A stretch of DNA of 39,951 nt from an uncultured Robiginitomaculum sp. Its GTDB lineage: Bacteria > Pseudomonadota > Alphaproteobacteria > Caulobacterales > Maricaulaceae. A program made the translations under genes and the position numbers. Below the pieces are notes generated by a model. The model searched no databases, was not told the origin of the DNA, and worked only from the letters and a program-made list of their open reading frames with translations. Below are positions 7,308-16,068 of this stretch, one piece after another; the stretch's first letter is position 1, and each line of letters opens with the position of its first letter. The stretch lies in the NCBI GenBank assembly GCA_938015875.1, contig CALLXE010000010.1, positions 1-39,951 on the forward strand. The letters run 5' to 3'.

Positions 7308-9290
7308 TCAGGGCAATTTCGTTTCGATTTGCCCCAAAAACTGATTGAGCCGATCAGCGTCCGTCGTGCGGATGGGCAGGTCCGATTTTGGCAATCGTGC
7401 CGCCGGCGTTCCGTCCAAAGCGGCCTCCATATAATCTTTCCAAATCTTCGCCGGGATCGAGCCGCCGGTAATCCCGCCCATAGAGCGGTTATCATCATCC
7501 CCAACCCAAACGCCGGTCACGTAATCCGGCGCGTAACCCATAAACCACGCATCGCGATAATCATTGGTCGTGCCGGTCTTCCCGGCAATTTCGCGGCCTG
7601 AAATGCGCGCCGCTGTTCCGGTGCCGCTCTCAACAGCCATATGCATCATCAGATTCATATCGCGCAAATCATCACCTTCAATCACGCGAAAGGGCTTAGC
7701 CGCCTGACGGCTGTAAAGGCGCCGTCCCCCGGGTGTATAAATAGACTCAATACCGTAGGCCCGCGCGCCGTAGCCCCAATTTGCAAAGGGTAAATACGCC
7801 TCGGTCAGCTTAAGCGGCGTTGTCTCCTGCGCGCCCAGCGCGATAGAGCGAAGCGGAGTTAATCCCTCCAGTCCGAAATCAGCAGCGGTTTGAATGACCG
7901 CGTCTCTGCCGGCCTCTTCGGACAGCATGACCGCGACCGTATTCAGCGAGCTTGCAAATGCAGACGCCACAGTGACTTGGCCTTTATAGCGGCCGGTAAA
8001 ATTCTCAGGCTCCCAATCGCCAATCGTGACCGGGCCGTCTATACGGCTGTCCCAAGGGCTGACGCCGGCGCGCAAAGCAGCCAAATAGACAAAGGGTTTA
8101 AACGCGCTGCCGGGTTGGCGCGACGCGGCCGCGGCCCGGTTAAATTCGCTTTGCCCATAATCTGCGCCGCCAATCATCGCGCGCACCCCGCCGGTCCCGT
8201 CCATCGCAACCAAGGCCGCCTGAGAGGCTCGGGCTTTTGGCCGTAAGTGTTTTGTAATTGCGGCCGCGCCGGCATTTTGCGCCGGCAAATCAAGGGTGGT
8301 TTGAACGATAATATCTTCCTGAGGCTCTCCGATTTCTTCGATCACTAGCGGGTCAATCCAATCGAGAAAGTAATCCGCAGAGCTGCGCGCGCTCGGCGGT
8401 TCAATTAATATCGGCTCGGCAAAAGCCGCATCCCTTTGGGCTGTGTTGATAACGCCGGCGTCCACCATGACGTTCAGCACAACTGTCGTGCGCCCCTCCG
8501 CAGCTTTGACATTTGCTGCGGGTGAATAGTTGGACGGCGCCTTTAACAGTCCGGCCAGCATGGCGCTTTCGCCAAGGGTCAGATCCGATACCGGCTTTGC
8601 AAAATAACGCTCTGCCGCCGCCTGCACGCCGTAAGCCGAAGAGCCAAAATAAACCCGGCCCAGATAAAGCTCTAAAATTTCAGTCTTGGTATATTTGTGC
8701 TCCAGCCATAATGCCAGAAGCGCCTCTTGGCTTTTACGGCGAAATGTTTTGCTGCCGGTCAGAAAGACGTTTTTGGCCAATTGTTGCGAGAGCGACGAGC
8801 CGCCCTGCACCAAACGCCCGCGCTTTTTATTAACGTAAATGGCCCGCGCTACACCGATCGGATCAATACCGGGATGATTGTAATAACGGCGATCTTCTGT
8901 CGCCAGCACGGCCGCCGGCAGACTGTCTGCCAGTAAGGCCAAAGACACAGGTCGCGAGCCACGCGAACCCCGAACCCCGATTTCACGGCCGTGCCGATCT
9001 AAATAGGTTACAGTTGCCGGGCGTTTTTGCGCGTTCAAATCCGCCATATCCGGCATGTCCTGAAGCGCCCAAACCGCCCAGCCCGTAACCGCGGCAGCCA
9101 TCAGGTAAGCCCCACAACCGGCGGTCGCCATAACGGGCTTAAACGCTTTGTGTACTGTGATCGCGGAAAGCCGGGTTTTAAAACCCGCCATAAAGCACCG
9201 ACGCGGCTTGGCCGCAGCGACCGGACGCGCAAAATCACCCGGACGGCGCGGCCCGATAAAATCATGATGTGATGGCGGTAAGTCAGTCAC
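7308..9290 (-). CDS. Bifunctional penicillin-binding protein, PBP1A type
   Basis: This 660-residue class A PBP has an N-terminal membrane anchor (about residues 53-76). The GT51 glycosyltransferase domain has catalytic E132 in ATEDRRYYNHPG and the QGGSSLSQQLAKN motif. The transpeptidase domain has active-site S395 (SAFK), SxN at 448-450 and KTGT at 571-574, so both activities appear intact. It polymerises and cross-links peptidoglycan in the periplasm. The assigned start is GTG at 9290; an ATG at 9191 (residue 34) would still keep the anchor and is a possible alternative. A CtrA-like site sits 26 bp upstream of the GTG. Confidence 0.93.
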   Translation of the reverse strand: MTDLPPSHHDFIGPRRPGDFARPVAAAKPRRCFMAGFKTRLSAITVHKAFKPVMATAGCGAYLMAAAVTGWAVWALQDMPDMADLNAQKRPATVTYLDRHGREIGVRGSRGSRPVSLALLADSLPAAVLATEDRRYYNHPGIDPIGVARAIYVNKKRGRLVQGGSSLSQQLAKNVFLTGSKTFRRKSQEALLALWLEHKYTKTEILELYLGRVYFGSSAYGVQAAAERYFAKPVSDLTLGESAMLAGLLKAPSNYSPAANVKAAEGRTTVVLNVMVDAGVINTAQRDAAFAEPILIEPPSARSSADYFLDWIDPLVIEEIGEPQEDIIVQTTLDLPAQNAGAAAITKHLRPKARASQAALVAMDGTGGVRAMIGGADYGQSEFNRAAAASRQPGSAFKPFVYLAALRAGVSPWDSRIDGPVTIGDWEPENFTGRYKGQVTVASAFASSLNTVAVMLSEEAGRDAVIQTAADFGLEGLTPLRSIALGAQETTPLKLTEAYLPFANWGYGARAYGIESIYTPGGRRLYSRQAAKPFRVIEGDDLRDMNLMMHMAVESGTGTAARISGREIAGKTGTTNDYRDAWFMGYAPDYVTGVWVGDDDNRSMGGITGGSIPAKIWKDYMEAALDGTPAARLPKSDLPIRTTDADRLNQFLGQIETKLP

Positions 9291-9315
9291 AATACGGGCG
9301 CGGCCTTAAACATGC

Positions 9316-9330
9316 TTAATCAAGTCTTAA
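9316..9330. promoter_or_regulatory. Candidate CtrA-binding site (TTAA-N7-TTAA)
   Basis: TTAA-TCAAGTC-TTAA is a perfect match to the alphaproteobacterial CtrA consensus half-site pair. It lies in the 175-bp divergent region between the PBP gene (start 9290) and the DUF4345 gene (start 9466). A further TTAA at 9306-9309 precedes it by a 6-bp gap. A perfect match is expected by chance less than once per window, and this one falls between genes next to a cell-wall synthesis gene. No binding data are available. Confidence 0.45.
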
Positions 9331-9465
9331 ATATGCACGGCAGGCGTTAAAAGGTTATGAATCCCGCCGCCTGCGCCCGTCGTTTTTGCCTGCACAATCA
9401 GGCAAATTTGTGGCTTGCGGGCGGGCCCGTGAATTTGCACAGTACAGCCAAAATGGGAGAGCGAC

Positions 9466-9870
9466 ATGAAACGGGCATTACAAGGGGTTTTGGCTGTATT
9501 ATCTTTAATTCCGTTAAATTTTGGCCTGCGCGGTCTGATTATAGGGCCAAAAGATATTATGCCCGCCGAACATGTGAACGCAGCGATTGACAATGTCATG
9601 CGCTATCAATCCGGATATTATCTGTCGCTGTTTATGATCTTGTGGTGGATCATTCCCAATATCGAAAAGCATACCACGCTGTTTCGTATTTTAGTTCCGG
9701 CAATTTTCATCGGCGGCTTGGGGCGACTCGCCTCTTATTTGACCATAGGATCACCGCCGGCGCAGATGATTGCCCGGCATATTTTGGAATTGGGCGCCCC
9801 GGCGTTCGCCGTTTGGCAAGGCTATGTGGCTAAAACGCGCCCAAACCTGTCCGGGATTGATTTGATATGA
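9466..9870 (+). CDS. DUF4345-type small membrane protein
   Basis: This 134-residue protein has about four hydrophobic segments. The N-terminal LSLIPLNFGLRGLIIGPKDI-like stretch and the MRYQSGYYLSLFMILWW segment resemble DUF4345 proteins. The function is unknown. A GGGAGAG ribosome binding site precedes the ATG. Its stop overlaps the next gene's ATG by 4 nt (ATGA), so it is translationally coupled to the downstream oxidoreductase and probably heads a three-gene operon with it and the acetyltransferase. Confidence 0.75.
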   Translation: MKRALQGVLAVLSLIPLNFGLRGLIIGPKDIMPAEHVNAAIDNVMRYQSGYYLSLFMILWWIIPNIEKHTTLFRILVPAIFIGGLGRLASYLTIGSPPAQMIARHILELGAPAFAVWQGYVAKTRPNLSGIDLI

Positions 9871-11132
9871 CTGATTTGTTTTCTCCGCTTGATCTGCCCA
9901 ATGGCAGCCAAATCCCGAACCGTATCTGTAAAGCCGCTATGGAAGAAAACATGGCGGGCGCAGGACAATTGCCGGGGCCGGCGTTGGCCAATCTTTATGA
10001 GCGCTGGGCGAAGGGAAAACCCGGCCTGATCTTAACGGGAAATGTCATGATTGATCCGCGCGCCATGACCGGTCCCGGCGGTGTGGTTTTACAAAAAGAC
10101 ACGCTGAGCGAGCCTGCGTCCCGCGCCGCATTTGAGCAATGGGCGAGCGCCGCAAAAACCGATAATCCGCATGGGCAAGTTTGGATGCAACTCAGCCATC
10201 CGGGCCGGCAGGTTTACGCCTCTCAAGGCACGCAGCCGGTATCAGCATCCGCAACAAAAGTGTCCATGCCCGGTTTTGACAAAATGTTCGCGCCGGCCCG
10301 CGCCATGACCACGGATGAGATAAAAGAACAAATTACCCGGTTTGCCGACGCGGCCGCAGCAGCCCAATCCGCCGGCTTTCACGGCGTAGAAATTCATGCC
10401 GCCCACGGATATTTAGTGGCACAATTTTTATCACCGCTGACAAATTTACGTGATGATGACTGGGGCGGCAGTTTGGACAACCGCGCCCGGTTCTTAATTG
10501 AAATTGTTCGCGCCGTGCGCGCCGCAACCGGCCCTGACTTTGGCGTCGGGATCAAACTGAACTCAGCAGATTTTCAGCGCGGCGGCTTTGATACCGTTGA
10601 TGCCCTTCAAGTTGTTAAATTCCTCAATAAAGAATCGGTCGATTTGGTAGAGCTGTCCGGCGGCAGTTACGAGTCTGCCGCCATGATGGGAAACAGTACG
10701 GATGGCCGGGTCACGTCAACTGCGGCGCGCGAAATGTATTTTATCGACTTTGCCAAGGACATAATCAAAGCGGCCAAAATGCCGATCATGGTCACCGGCG
10801 GCGTCACGAAATCAGTCACCGCGCAATCAGCCATTGAGACAGGCGTTGATATGGTCGGCATTGCGCGCGCTATGGCCTACGCGCCCAACCTGCCTGATAA
10901 TTGGAAAGCGGGCCGCGCGAGCGAAGTCCGCCTGCCGCTTATCACATGGAAAAACAAAACTCTCGCCTCTTTGGGAATGATGTCTCTGACCAAAGAGCAA
11001 CTGCATATTATGGGCGCGGGCAAGCCGCCAAAAGCCGGACAAAATGCAATCATGGCCGTCATTAAAGACAGGCTGCGTCTTCGCAAATTAACCAAGCGCT
11101 ATAAAGCATGGCTGCCGTCACAAACCGTATAA
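9867..11132 (+). CDS. NADH:flavin oxidoreductase, Old Yellow Enzyme family
   Basis: This 421-residue FMN-dependent TIM-barrel enzyme of the OYE superfamily reduces activated C=C bonds or related substrates with NAD(P)H. Diagnostic stretches are the N-terminal NRICKAAMEE, the HAAHGYLVAQFLSPLTNLR segment (FMN/substrate pocket His and the loop before it), DDWGGSLDNRARF, and the C-terminal MVTGGV and VGIARAMAYAP phosphate-binding segments. No extra 4Fe-4S or FAD domain is present, so it is the short form rather than a 2,4-dienoyl-CoA reductase. The substrate is not predictable. It is coupled to the DUF4345 gene by a 4-nt overlap. Confidence 0.9.
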   Translation: MTDLFSPLDLPNGSQIPNRICKAAMEENMAGAGQLPGPALANLYERWAKGKPGLILTGNVMIDPRAMTGPGGVVLQKDTLSEPASRAAFEQWASAAKTDNPHGQVWMQLSHPGRQVYASQGTQPVSASATKVSMPGFDKMFAPARAMTTDEIKEQITRFADAAAAAQSAGFHGVEIHAAHGYLVAQFLSPLTNLRDDDWGGSLDNRARFLIEIVRAVRAATGPDFGVGIKLNSADFQRGGFDTVDALQVVKFLNKESVDLVELSGGSYESAAMMGNSTDGRVTSTAAREMYFIDFAKDIIKAAKMPIMVTGGVTKSVTAQSAIETGVDMVGIARAMAYAPNLPDNWKAGRASEVRLPLITWKNKTLASLGMMSLTKEQLHIMGAGKPPKAGQNAIMAVIKDRLRLRKLTKRYKAWLPSQTV

Positions 11133-11588
11133 ATGCAGACGCGGCGACTTTCTTTATCCGATGACAGCGGCGACCTGGCGGATTTGCACGGCCGGTGCTT
11201 CACGCCGGGGTGGTCTGCGGTAGATTTTGACACCTATTTGTCGCGCGAAACAGATGACGTGATTGGCCTTTATACCGGCGATATTTTAGCCGGCCTTATG
11301 GTAATGCGCACTGTGGCCGATCAATCAGATGTTCTGACAGTTTGCATTGATAAGAAATTTCGCAAAAAAGGCGCGGGCCGGATTTTATTGACCGCAGGCG
11401 AAACCGCTATTGCTGCCCGCGGCGCAGATATTATCTTTCTTGATGTTGCGGAAGATAACGCGGCGGCCATACGACTGTATCGCAGTGCAGGGTATGTGCA
11501 GCATGGGCGACGCAGCGGATATTATCGCCGACCCGGCGCCCGCATCGGCGCGCTTCTGTTTCAAAAGCGTCTGCCGCGCGCCGCTTAG
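11133..11588 (+). CDS. rimI: GNAT acetyltransferase, RimI-like
   Basis: This 151-residue GNAT-fold N-acetyltransferase has an acetyl-CoA site in the FRKKGAGRILL segment and the C-terminal LDVAEDNAAAIRLYRSAGY motif. The latter is typical of RimI, which acetylates the N-terminal alanine of ribosomal protein S18. The ATG immediately follows the upstream TAA with no spacer, so translation is probably coupled. In many alphaproteobacteria rimI sits directly after tsaB and before fur. Here fur follows, but tsaB is 21 kb away across the origin. Specificity for S18 is inferred, since other GNATs look similar. Confidence 0.75.
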   Translation: MQTRRLSLSDDSGDLADLHGRCFTPGWSAVDFDTYLSRETDDVIGLYTGDILAGLMVMRTVADQSDVLTVCIDKKFRKKGAGRILLTAGETAIAARGADIIFLDVAEDNAAAIRLYRSAGYVQHGRRSGYYRRPGARIGALLFQKRLPRAA

Positions 11589-11626
11589 TCTTTACGCCGG
11601 GCGCATTACGCTCTAACAGTACGATT

Positions 11627-12034
11627 ATGAGTAATCCAATCGAAGATAAATGTATTGAACACGGCATGCGCATGACGGACCAACGGCGCGTCATTGCGCA
11701 GGTTTTGTCTGATGCCAAAGATCACCCGGATGCAGAAGAGCTGTATGCTCGCGCCTCTTTGATCGATCCGAAAATCTCGCTGGCGACGGTTTACCGTACC
11801 GTTCGCCTGTTTTCCGAAGCGGGAATTATTGAGACCCATGATTTTCGTGACGGGCGCGCCCGTTACGAGCCGGCAGATGATGACCATCATGATCATCTGA
11901 TTGATGTCACGACCGGTAAAGTCATCGAATTTGTCGATGATGAGATTGAAGAATTGCAACATCGTATCGCAGAAAAGCTCGGCTATGTCTTGGTGGATCA
12001 CCGTATGGAACTTTACGGTAAGCCGAAAAAATAA
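11627..12034 (+). CDS. fur: Fur-family metal-dependent transcriptional regulator
   Basis: This 135-residue protein has a winged-helix N-terminal domain (about residues 10-80, with RMTDQRRVIAQVL and ATVYRTVRLF) and a C-terminal dimerisation/metal domain containing the HHDHLID motif. There is no CxxC pair, so the structural zinc site of E. coli Fur is missing, as in the alphaproteobacterial Fur/Mur group. It may therefore respond to iron or manganese. It starts 38 bp after rimI on the same strand. The gap to hslU holds inverted repeats that may end this transcript. Confidence 0.88.
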   Translation: MSNPIEDKCIEHGMRMTDQRRVIAQVLSDAKDHPDAEELYARASLIDPKISLATVYRTVRLFSEAGIIETHDFRDGRARYEPADDDHHDHLIDVTTGKVIEFVDDEIEELQHRIAEKLGYVLVDHRMELYGKPKK

Positions 12035-12046
12035 CGACGCTGAATT

Positions 12047-12106
12047 CTGTTTGCTCCCCTCACTTGAAGCGCGCGTAAAGGCGCTTATTTAAAGGGCAGC
12101 AAACAG
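12047..12106. repeat. Nested inverted repeats between fur and hslU
   Basis: The outer arms CTGTTTGCT (12047-12055) and AGCAAACAG (12098-12106) are perfectly complementary. A CCCT/AGGG extension (12057-12060 with 12093-12096) lies just inside them. A second perfect hairpin AAGCGC/GCGCTT (12067-12072, 12081-12086) sits in the middle. A T-rich stretch (TTTTATTT) follows, so it could terminate fur. The 3' outer arm also covers part of the likely hslU ribosome binding site (CAGGG), so a folding-dependent control of translation is possible on read-through RNA. Confidence 0.5.
12063..12090 (+). promoter_or_regulatory. Candidate RpoH (heat-shock) promoter of hslU
   Basis: CTTGAA at 12063-12068 matches the alphaproteobacterial sigma-32 -35 element. 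CTTATTT at 12084-12090 resembles the CYTATNT -10 element with a 15-bp spacer. The predicted start point would be near 12097, about 20 bp before the hslU ATG. HslU is a classical heat-shock gene, which supports the reading. The spacer is slightly short and no data confirm it. Confidence 0.45.
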
Positions 12107-12116
12107 GGTTTTATTT

Positions 12117-13418
12117 ATGACTGATTTTTCTCCGCGCGAAATTGTTTCCGAACTGGACCGGCACATTATTGCCCAAAGCGATGCCAAGCGAGCGGTCGCC
12201 ATAGCGCTGCGTAATCGCTGGCGGCGGCGGCGTGTCGATGAGAGCCTTCGCGGCGAGATCACTCCGAAAAATATCCTGATGATCGGCCCGACCGGCGTAG
12301 GCAAAACCGAGATATCCCGCCGGCTGGCAAAGCTGGCCCAAGCCCCGTTTATTAAAATTGAAGCCACGAAATTTACTGAAGTCGGTTATGTGGGCCGCGA
12401 CGTGGAGCAAATTATTCGCGACTTAGTCGAGGCCTCTATCCTTATGATGCGCGATTTAAAACGCGAGGACGTTCGCGCCAAAGCTGAACTGGCGGCGGAA
12501 GGCCGGATATTAGACGCTCTGGTCGGCGACACCGCCTCTGACGCAACGCGGCAAAAATTTCGTAAACGCCTGATTGAAGGCGAGTTGGACGACACCGAAG
12601 TTGAGTTGAAAATGACAGACAGCGCAATGCCGGCCTTTGAAATCCCCGGACAGCCCGGCGGGATGGGCGGCATGGGAATGATTGATCTGGGCGCTATGTT
12701 TGGCAAAGGCGGAAAAACTAAAACCGTAAAGATGAAAATCAAAGATGCCTATGAGCCGTTAATGGCCGAAGAATCCGACAAGCTGCTCGATGATGACGTC
12801 ATTAAGCGCGAGGCCATAGAGCGCGCCGAAAATGACGGCATCGTATTTTTGGACGAGATCGACAAAATCACCAACCGGTCAGATCGCGGCGGGGCGGGCG
12901 TTTCGCGTGAAGGCGTGCAGCGCGACCTGTTGCCGCTGATAGAAGGCACGACGGTGTCGACCAAACACGGCCCTGTTAAAACCGATCATATTTTATTTAT
13001 TGCGTCCGGCGCGTTTCATATCGCCAAGCCGAGTGATTTGTTGCCGGAGCTTCAGGGCCGTCTGCCGATACGTGTAGAGCTGCGCGCCCTGACCGAGGAT
13101 GATTTCAAACGCATTTTGACAGAACCGCAAGCCAGCCTGATTAAGCAATACAAAGCGCTTATGGCGACTGAAGGCGTGACGCTGGATTTTACCGATGACG
13201 CTATCGCAGAAATTGCTGCCGTATCCGCGCAGGTTAACAGCTCTGTTGAAAATATAGGCGCGCGGCGTTTGCACACAGTTTTAGAGCGCCTGCTTGATGA
13301 GATCAGTTTTACTGCGTCTGACAATGACGGCGAGACGATTACAATCGACAAAGCCTATGTCGAGAAACATGTCAGCGAAATGTCCAAAAACGTCGATCTG
13401 AGTAAGTTCATTTTATAG
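12117..13418 (+). CDS. hslU: HslUV protease ATPase subunit HslU
   Basis: This 433-residue AAA+ unfoldase forms a hexameric ring that feeds substrates to the HslV peptidase. It has Walker A GPTGVGKT (57-64), the pore-loop GYVG (90-93), the intermediate I-domain (about 110-235, including a Gly/Met-rich loop) and Walker B IVFLDEID (242-249). It ends in DLSKFIL; the extreme C-terminus of HslU is the element that docks into HslV. No hslV is present here, although hslV usually lies next to hslU; fur occupies the upstream position. The intact C-terminus suggests HslV is encoded elsewhere. Confidence 0.96.
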   Translation: MTDFSPREIVSELDRHIIAQSDAKRAVAIALRNRWRRRRVDESLRGEITPKNILMIGPTGVGKTEISRRLAKLAQAPFIKIEATKFTEVGYVGRDVEQIIRDLVEASILMMRDLKREDVRAKAELAAEGRILDALVGDTASDATRQKFRKRLIEGELDDTEVELKMTDSAMPAFEIPGQPGGMGGMGMIDLGAMFGKGGKTKTVKMKIKDAYEPLMAEESDKLLDDDVIKREAIERAENDGIVFLDEIDKITNRSDRGGAGVSREGVQRDLLPLIEGTTVSTKHGPVKTDHILFIASGAFHIAKPSDLLPELQGRLPIRVELRALTEDDFKRILTEPQASLIKQYKALMATEGVTLDFTDDAIAEIAAVSAQVNSSVENIGARRLHTVLERLLDEISFTASDNDGETITIDKAYVEKHVSEMSKNVDLSKFIL

Positions 13419-13421
13419 CGC

Positions 13422-13943
13422 TCACTTAATGGCCCGCTTTATATAGATATACCACGCGCCGCTGCCGCCATGGCGTTGGTGCGCTTGGGCGTAACTTGCG
13501 ATATGCGGACGAATGTCCGGCTGCGCAATCCACATCGGAAACATGCGGCGCAGGACACCTTTATAGGACAGGCCGCCTTTGCCGGTAATGACTAAGATGC
13601 ACCGGTGATTGCGCGCCTTCGCCGTTAAAATCGCTGAAACTAACGCTTCGCGCGCCATGTCTTGCGTCATATCGTGAAGATCAATCCGGCGATCAATGGC
13701 AATTTTACCCCGCCGCGTCCGTTTATCTGCCGTCACTTGCGGGGGGCCTGACGGAATGCGGGTTTTGGGCGTGACCGGCGCGTAAACAGAGGATTGCGGG
13801 ATGAAAGTCTTTCCGCTTTTTTTCGGCGGCTCTTTAGTCGGCGGCATGGGCCGGGACGGGTCATAGGCTTTGACCGTTTTGGCCACGCGTTTCCAGACGT
13901 CCAAATCCGCCGGCGTTAAAGGCTTTGGGTGTTTAGAGGCCAC
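13422..13943 (-). CDS. Smr-domain protein (putative nicking nuclease)
   Basis: This 173-residue protein has a basic, Pro-rich N-terminal half and a C-terminal Smr domain (about residues 85-173). The domain motifs DLH (88-90) and TGKGG (120-124, corresponding to HGxG/TGxG) are visible. Smr domains are found in MutS2 and stand-alone proteins and can have nicking or RNA-endonuclease activity. The cellular role of this short form is not known. It lies 5 bp downstream of mltA on the same strand and converges on hslU with 3 bp between stops, so it likely ends a timA-mltA-smr operon. Confidence 0.88.
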   Translation of the reverse strand: MASKHPKPLTPADLDVWKRVAKTVKAYDPSRPMPPTKEPPKKSGKTFIPQSSVYAPVTPKTRIPSGPPQVTADKRTRRGKIAIDRRIDLHDMTQDMAREALVSAILTAKARNHRCILVITGKGGLSYKGVLRRMFPMWIAQPDIRPHIASYAQAHQRHGGSGAWYIYIKRAIK

Positions 13944-13948
13944 CGGGT

Positions 13949-15202
13949 TTACGACGTTGCAAGATAGCGCATCGCCAGAGCGGCCGGCAGCAGCAAGGTA
14001 AACTTTACAGGATGCTTCATGACGCCGGCCAGATTGCCTGCTGTCGGCCCTGTGCCGAAAAACAGATCGCCGCGTATCGGGCCTTTAATCGCGCTGCCCG
14101 TATCTTGCGCCGAGACCAGTAAAGCGGCCGGCGCGCCGATATAGTCACCCGGATATTGCGGCAATGTTGTCTCAATCCAAACAAGGCTTCCGTAGGGGTG
14201 ATAGCGATTATCGACCGCCATTGTCGCCATCGGCTCAAGCGGGACGCCCATTGCGCCTTTGGGACCTTCGCCCGGCTGCGCGGTTTCAGTTTGGAAAAAG
14301 ATATAGCGCGGATTTTCATTCATCAGCGCTCGCGTGGCGGCCGGACCGTTCTTATTCATCCACGCCTCGATGGATTGCTTGGAGGCTTGCTCTAAGGTCA
14401 TCTCGCCGCGCTTTACCAAAACTGCGCCGATCGACTTATAAGGCTTGTCATTATGGGCGGCGTAAGCGGCCCTCATGGAGCGGCCATCCGGAAATGCTAT
14501 GCGGCCGGAGCCCTGAACCTGCATGAAGAAAACATCAATGGGCTTTCCGTATGCAATGACGGGCGCAGTGCGGGAATTAATTTGCGCGCGCGGCAGGTTT
14601 TGTTGGGCCTCTGACTTTGGCTGTTCTAAAATCGGTTCACTGTAGACGGCATCTTTACGCGCGCGCACCGAAATTTGCGGCTCGTAATAGCCGGTCAGCA
14701 GCGTTTTTTGGCCGGCCGGCGCGTTCAGGGTCACAGGTAAAAAATACTGCTCAAAAAACCGGCGAGCTGAAACTGTGTCATCACCGGCATAGTCTGCAGC
14801 AAAACAGGCATTACCCCAGTCAGAAATTCTTCCGTAATGCGGTTTATCTTCGCTCAGCGCAGGGTCATCATCTTTGAGACTCCATGAAGCGCAAGCCCGC
14901 CGCATGGCCTTAAGCGCGCCGCGAACATCTCCGGTTGCCCAGCCGTTTAAAGCATCAAAGGCACTCAGCTCAGTTTGAGTTTGAACAGGCGGTAAGGGCG
15001 TCGGATCAGAAGGACGGTTTGGCGGCTCTGCAGGCACAGGGTCAGGCGCCGGCAAGGCGGGGCCGGGCGACTCGGGCCGGCCGGTATCAGAACCGGACGG
15101 CGGCGGCGTTATAATCGGACTTTGCCCTTGCCCTGCCACAGTCGAGCAGCCCGTAAGGCCGGCCGCGAGCAGCGCGCAGGTAAGCAGTCGGCGCATCATC
15201 AC
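13949..15202 (-). CDS. mltA: Membrane-bound lytic murein transglycosylase A
   Basis: This 417-residue lipoprotein has lipobox LTGC in the first 20 residues, then a long Pro-rich linker (about 25-75), the MltA barrel domain and a C-terminal 3D domain. The 3D domain carries the catalytic region DTGSAIKGPIRGD (Asp at about 367 and 379) and FFGTG. The enzyme cleaves glycan strands to 1,6-anhydromuropeptides at the outer membrane. The start lies in an ATG cluster (three consecutive Met codons), so the exact start may be a codon or two lower. It begins 2 bp after the timA stop. Confidence 0.94.
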   Translation of the reverse strand: MMMRRLLTCALLAAGLTGCSTVAGQGQSPIITPPPSGSDTGRPESPGPALPAPDPVPAEPPNRPSDPTPLPPVQTQTELSAFDALNGWATGDVRGALKAMRRACASWSLKDDDPALSEDKPHYGRISDWGNACFAADYAGDDTVSARRFFEQYFLPVTLNAPAGQKTLLTGYYEPQISVRARKDAVYSEPILEQPKSEAQQNLPRAQINSRTAPVIAYGKPIDVFFMQVQGSGRIAFPDGRSMRAAYAAHNDKPYKSIGAVLVKRGEMTLEQASKQSIEAWMNKNGPAATRALMNENPRYIFFQTETAQPGEGPKGAMGVPLEPMATMAVDNRYHPYGSLVWIETTLPQYPGDYIGAPAALLVSAQDTGSAIKGPIRGDLFFGTGPTAGNLAGVMKHPVKFTLLLPAALAMRYLATS

Positions 15203-15204
15203 GG

Positions 15205-15879
15205 TCAGTCTTTGTCAGATTTGAAATCAGGTGCAGAGCCGAGCGTATCCTCGCCGGCCTCTTCAACGCTTACAAGCAACCAGTTTGGGTTTTTGCTGCC
15301 AAGGTTACGATTATAGGTCCAAAGTTCTGAAACGCGGGCCAGCCGGTCAAGGTCACCCTCGACCGTTTCACCCTCGGAATTTATGATAGCCGATGCAATT
15401 TCCGCGTCATACTCCACGGTAATGCTCGCGGTTTTTCCGTCTGCTGATGCGTCGATATAATTTGCACTGATGATGCGGGCAAGATCCGTTGTCTGCGTGA
15501 CGCCCCGGACTTCACGCGCCTCAATGGCGGCGACGTAAGCCTCATTCATATCGGCGGCCAGCAGCATTTCCAAAGTTTCTTTATCGCCGTCCGCATAGGC
15601 TTCCAATATCATACCATATGCCGCTTTGGCATTATCGATAAACATGTCCGGGTCAAATCCGTTGTCCGCATTTGCAATCGCGCTGAGGCCGTCTCCCGCG
15701 TCGCCGTCATAATGTTTAGAGCGGCGCTCATTGCGCGGCTCGGCCTGTTCTTTCGGCGCGCCGGGCTCAGGAAAACCCAACGGCGTTTCCGGGGGCTCGC
15801 CGACCTGTTTACCCAGAACCATATAAAGCATAGCGCAAACCACAGCGGCCATCACGAAATAGATAATAACTTCAAGCAT
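15205..15879 (-). CDS. Tim44/TimA-domain membrane-anchored protein
   Basis: This 224-residue protein has one N-terminal transmembrane helix (about residues 3-22), a charged, disordered linker and a C-terminal Tim44-like domain (about 70-210) with the GSKNPNWLLVSVEE-like ending. Bacterial TimA proteins resemble the C-terminal domain of mitochondrial Tim44, but a role in secretion is not proven. An AAGGAT ribosome binding site lies upstream of the ATG. It heads the timA-mltA-smr unit, divergent from secB; the same neighbourhood recurs near alphaproteobacterial origins. Confidence 0.85.
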   Translation of the reverse strand: MLEVIIYFVMAAVVCAMLYMVLGKQVGEPPETPLGFPEPGAPKEQAEPRNERRSKHYDGDAGDGLSAIANADNGFDPDMFIDNAKAAYGMILEAYADGDKETLEMLLAADMNEAYVAAIEAREVRGVTQTTDLARIISANYIDASADGKTASITVEYDAEIASAIINSEGETVEGDLDRLARVSELWTYNRNLGSKNPNWLLVSVEEAGEDTLGSAPDFKSDKD

Positions 15880-16022
15880 AGTTTAAATCCTTATTGTGAC
15901 CTTACATACGCGCCGCGCCGCGGGAATGCTTTGGTAAAATCCGATTTTGCGCGATTAATGCCGCGCCTGTCATTGTATTGCAAGCCCGCCTCACCCATGT
16001 TAGCGAGCGAAGCTTAATTTTA

Positions 16023-16036
16023 TGCAGCATGCTGCA
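16023..16036. promoter_or_regulatory. 14-bp perfect palindrome upstream of secB
   Basis: TGCAGCATGCTGCA reads the same on both strands. It lies 32 bp before the secB ATG in the 189-bp divergent region between the Tim44-like gene and secB. It could be an operator, but no matching regulator is obvious. Confidence 0.3.
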
Positions 16037-16068
16037 AAACACATATAGACACTTGAACGGGATTTAAC

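Noticed and set aside
7890-8246. Long plus-strand open frames within the PBP gene and similar frames opposite other genes
   Set aside because: They are antisense shadows of well-supported genes in GC-rich DNA, with no ribosome binding sites or family resemblance.
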